From positions 4,255 through 12,187 of the forward strand of contig DIJW01000153.1 in assembly GCA_002421475.1 (NCBI GenBank): a stretch of DNA of 7,933 nt, written 5' to 3'. Numbering within the stretch: position 1 is the stretch's first letter; every line of letters begins with the position of its first letter. This DNA is from Thiomicrospira sp. UBA5634. GTDB lineage: Bacteria; Pseudomonadota; Gammaproteobacteria; Thiomicrospirales; Thiomicrospiraceae. A program made the translations under genes and the position numbers. This document shows positions 6,183 to 7,933 of this stretch, piece by piece. The notes beneath the pieces are model-generated. The model made no database searches and was not told the origin of the DNA. It was given only the letters and a program-made list of their open reading frames with translations.

Positions 6183-6206
6183 AATTAACAAATTTTGTTA
6201 ATTATA
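6183..6206 (-). promoter_or_regulatory. ATPase promoter -10 overlapped by an operator-like palindrome
   Basis: A perfect TATAAT on the minus strand (6206-6201) is followed by AATTAACAAA, one base, TTTGTTAATT (6183-6203), ten-base arms covering the end of the -10 and the expected start site. A further TTAACAAAA half-site lies at 6166-6174. The -35 region is weak (TGTGAA at 6229-6224 with 17-base spacing). The arrangement suggests repression at the start site. The regulator is unknown; the ATPase itself, through its winged helix, is one possibility. Confidence 0.5.
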
Positions 6207-6264
6207 GTCAATTTAGGTATAAATTCACACTCAATTATTGAACCTATGACTTAAGTATTGGCGG

Positions 6265-6276
6265 GACTGTAATTCC
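6265..6276 (+). repeat. Extra copy of GACTGTAATTCC
   Basis: Twelve bases identical to the left arm of the inverted repeat at 6310-6350 and in the same orientation, 46 bp before it. It lies between CCTATG (6243-6248) and CATAGG (6275-6280), which are themselves complementary. Confidence 0.5.
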
Positions 6277-6309
6277 ATAGGCTTTATCTAACTAGCCCCC
6301 TTAATAATC

Positions 6310-6350
6310 TGACTGTAATTCCCCCGTCAAATAAACGGGGATTACAGTCA
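6310..6350. repeat. 41-bp inverted repeat with TG...CA ends
   Basis: TGACTGTAATTCCCCCGT pairs with ACGGGGATTACAGTCA, with two one-base bulges and a short loop. Ends of the TG...CA type facing each other suggest two insertion-sequence ends brought together, or a very small deletion derivative. No T-run follows on either strand, so it is not a standard terminator. It lies just before IS-remnant copy B. Confidence 0.55.
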
Positions 6351-6360
6351 CACTTATCAC

Positions 6361-6438
6361 GGACGCGTATCTCCGGCTGAGTTTGAAAGACGTTATTTTG
6401 AGAACCTTAAAAGTGTCGAGTAAATTCAGGCCTTACCA
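6361..6438 (+). mobile_element. IS3-family-like right-end remnant, copy B
   Basis: The frame reads SPAEFERRYFENLKSVE followed by TAA (6421-6423), very like the C-terminal end of IS3-family OrfB transposases. Fifteen further bases end at TTACCA, where similarity to copy A also ends, so 6438 is the probable right terminus of the element. This copy keeps the transposase frame that copy A has lost. The rest of the element is absent upstream. Downstream, 29 bp separate it from the immunity-gene stop. Copies A and B are in the same orientation and bracket the ATPase gene. Confidence 0.62.
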
Positions 6439-6467
6439 GGGATAACAGAACACCGAGGGCGATTTAT

Positions 6468-7067
6468 TCACTCCTGATCTAAAGAATAGTTACCACAAAA
6501 TTTCGCTTCCAATGTGCTTTTACCAGCCGCACCATAAGCATAATCTGCCGCAGCTTTTACCCCATCCAACAAATCGGAACCATAGATAGATCTGAATAAT
6601 TCCATCTTCCGAAAATCCGTAAAAGCGCAAATTGCAATGCCGGCATCTCTATCACCATACACGACCCATTTGTGGGTTGGTGAAAAAAACATCAGCAGAT
6701 TCGAGTTATGAGCGAGTGCATCGGCAGGGCTATCCTCTGGGTAATTGTTTAAAGCTGCAAGGTAGTCGTCCTCGGTATCAGAGCTTACAAACTCAATAGC
6801 CCCAAAAAAATCGAAATTGGCGCGAAAATAAAGTCGAGGATCTGGGTCTATTGCAGTCACCCTGAAGCTATTTTCACCGACAGCTAACAAGTACTGTTTG
6901 AGATGATTAAAAAACAGCGGCATGAATAGCTCATCAAACGTGATGAACAAAAAAAATTTAAGACTTCGGTTGAACACGTTATCAGGCAACACTTTCTTCT
7001 TATTCAGAATTTTCTCTGCACCTATTGCTACTGAGTCATATTCCTTTGCCGTTGATACCACTTTCAT
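6468..7067 (-). CDS. Probable immunity protein of the adjacent Rhs toxin
   Basis: A 199-residue soluble protein with no signal peptide or clear membrane segment. I do not recognise a named family. The segment FFSPTHKWVVYGDRDAGIAI (about 128-147) is the most motif-like part. The immunity call rests on context: its ATG follows the Rhs stop codon with no gap (TAA then ATG), with GGGAG eight bases upstream inside the Rhs coding end, so translation is coupled. In Rhs loci the small gene directly after the variable C-terminal toxin normally encodes the cognate cytoplasmic inhibitor. It would protect the producer from its own toxin or from sister-cell delivery. After its stop, only 29 bp remain before the IS remnant, so later genes of the original locus may have been displaced. 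Confidence 0.65.
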   Translation of the reverse strand: MKVVSTAKEYDSVAIGAEKILNKKKVLPDNVFNRSLKFFLFITFDELFMPLFFNHLKQYLLAVGENSFRVTAIDPDPRLYFRANFDFFGAIEFVSSDTEDDYLAALNNYPEDSPADALAHNSNLLMFFSPTHKWVVYGDRDAGIAICAFTDFRKMELFRSIYGSDLLDGVKAAADYAYGAAGKSTLEAKFCGNYSLDQE

Positions 7068-7933
7068 TTATTCATCTCCCAAACGGATCTTAGATACCGG
7101 CTGATTATTCTTAAACACTTCTGCCGTTGGGCCATTGGTAGAGTTTGAAAAGTCTCTTGTAGAGTATTTCTTATCCCCGCTGGTAAAGATATTCACATTT
7201 CCATCTTTTGATGTTGATTTTGAAAAACCATTATCGACGAGATTTTTCTCGAACTCACTCTTTGGAACATCCGTTTTAATATTTGGTAACTTTGAGCCGG
7301 GCTTCGTTTTGTCGTCAATTTCAGAAACTGCTCTGTTTGCAACCTCCCCTCCACTCCGAGACCCGGCCCTAACATTATCAACAGCATTCGCCGCAGTCTT
7401 AATATCCCGAGTATTCACCCCTGTCCCAACTTCAAGGGCAATATCGGCCGCCGCCATCAACTTGTCGCCAAGGCCCGCATTTGGATCTGCAATGATCCTG
7501 GCATTATCGACGATACCCGACAGCGTCGAGTAAACGTCGCCACCCTTGGCAATCAGCTGAATCCCTTTGACGGCTAAACCTACAGAATTGCCATCCGGGT
7601 CGTTGTAAATGATGGGACTCTGATGGGCGTAAGTATAGAGTCCTAGATTCAACGGAGCGAAGACACCATCGTTCGGTTTCCCGTCCAGGTACTTCTCTAA
7701 AATCGGATCCGGGCTGGCCCAGATGCTGACCCTTGGGTCGTAGTAACGTGCTCCATAATAATACAGGCCGGTTTCCTGATCCAGTTCTTTACCGGTGTAG
7801 AGGTAGGGGGTTTTCTTACTGCCGCCTTCTTGTACCCAGGTTTCCCCAAACGGGAAGTATTCTAGGTGTTCGGTCAGTTGGCCGCGACTATCGGTAATAT
7901 AGGCGGTACTGCCCAGATGATCCGGGTGGTAGT
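7068..7933 (-). CDS. Rhs-family polymorphic toxin, C-terminal part (5' end beyond window)
   Basis: The frame is open from the window edge (first full codon at 7931) to a TAA at 7068, 287 codons; a TTG at 7652 is internal, not a start. It begins in the conserved Rhs core: YHPDHLGS, FPFGETW, then YTGKELDQETGLYYYGARYY and DPRVSIWASPDP. The core closes with YNDPDGN (about 109-115), the usual junction before a variable toxin. The remaining 173 residues are the variable region: a glycine/alanine-rich linker, then about 75 residues with PKSEFEKNLVDNGFSKS, KKYSTRDFSNSTNGPTAEVF and KIRLGDE. The end resembles tails on several Rhs and CDI proteins; a small RNase is possible, but I cannot assign the activity. 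Rhs proteins form a shell around the toxin and are commonly delivered by type VI secretion or related routes. The next gene is its probable immunity partner. Confidence 0.9.
   Translation of the reverse strand, partial: YHPDHLGSTAYITDSRGQLTEHLEYFPFGETWVQEGGSKKTPYLYTGKELDQETGLYYYGARYYDPRVSIWASPDPILEKYLDGKPNDGVFAPLNLGLYTYAHQSPIIYNDPDGNSVGLAVKGIQLIAKGGDVYSTLSGIVDNARIIADPNAGLGDKLMAAADIALEVGTGVNTRDIKTAANAVDNVRAGSRSGGEVANRAVSEIDDKTKPGSKLPNIKTDVPKSEFEKNLVDNGFSKSTSKDGNVNIFTSGDKKYSTRDFSNSTNGPTAEVFKNNQPVSKIRLGDE

Noticed and set aside
6311..6349. Rho-independent terminator near the ATPase promoter
   Set aside because: The stem is strong, but neither strand has a T-run after it and the ends look like facing insertion-sequence ends.
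4764..6438. Integron attC sites flanking the ATPase cassette
   Set aside because: The repeats lack the paired core sites of attC and instead read as the end of a transposase frame.
7135..7533. Plus-strand 132-codon frame opposite the Rhs tip
   Set aside because: Lies wholly antisense to the Rhs variable region; low-complexity composition and no ribosome site.

Overview
The window looks like a piece of a gammaproteobacterial chromosome with roughly balanced base composition. The tRNA-Asn, the OvoA and YgiD-type proteins, the Rhs core and the sigma70-like promoters all fit this. I cannot name the genus from sequence alone. All protein genes lie on the minus strand and the tRNA on the plus strand.

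Region 1 (about 1-3400) is ordinary chromosome. In transcription order it holds a LigB/DODA-type extradiol dioxygenase (YgiD-like), a full-length three-domain OvoA (ovothiol synthesis) and the 5' part of a YaiI/YqxD (UPF0178) gene. The three are co-oriented and closely spaced, so they may be partly co-transcribed. Two exact copies of a 14-bp palindrome sit inside ovoA in different reading frames.

Region 2 (3400-3640) carries tRNA-Asn(GUU) with a clear promoter and a rho-independent terminator. Just past it is a tandem AATACCCTA repeat resembling integrase arm sites. I read the tRNA as the likely boundary of an integrated island whose integrase is not visible.

Region 3 (3640-7933) is accessory DNA. 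It starts with a possible transposase tail. Next is an Abi_2 (AbiF/AbiD-like HEPN) gene broken by a frame-changing internal deletion. Immediately upstream of it is an apparently intact small structured RNA with its own promoter and terminator, at the position of the abiF RNA. This is the most interesting signal here: an RNA-toxin type abortive-infection module in which the toxin is broken and the RNA looks preserved. Next come two nearly identical 76-78 bp remnants of the right end of an IS3-family-like element, bracketing an AAA+ ATPase gene with a palindrome over its promoter. The window ends in an Rhs polymorphic toxin (C-terminal part only) whose stop codon directly abuts a probable immunity gene.

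Taken together, region 3 looks like a defence and competition island (Abi/RNA, solitary ATPase, Rhs toxin/immunity) built up and eroded by insertion sequences next to a tRNA gene.
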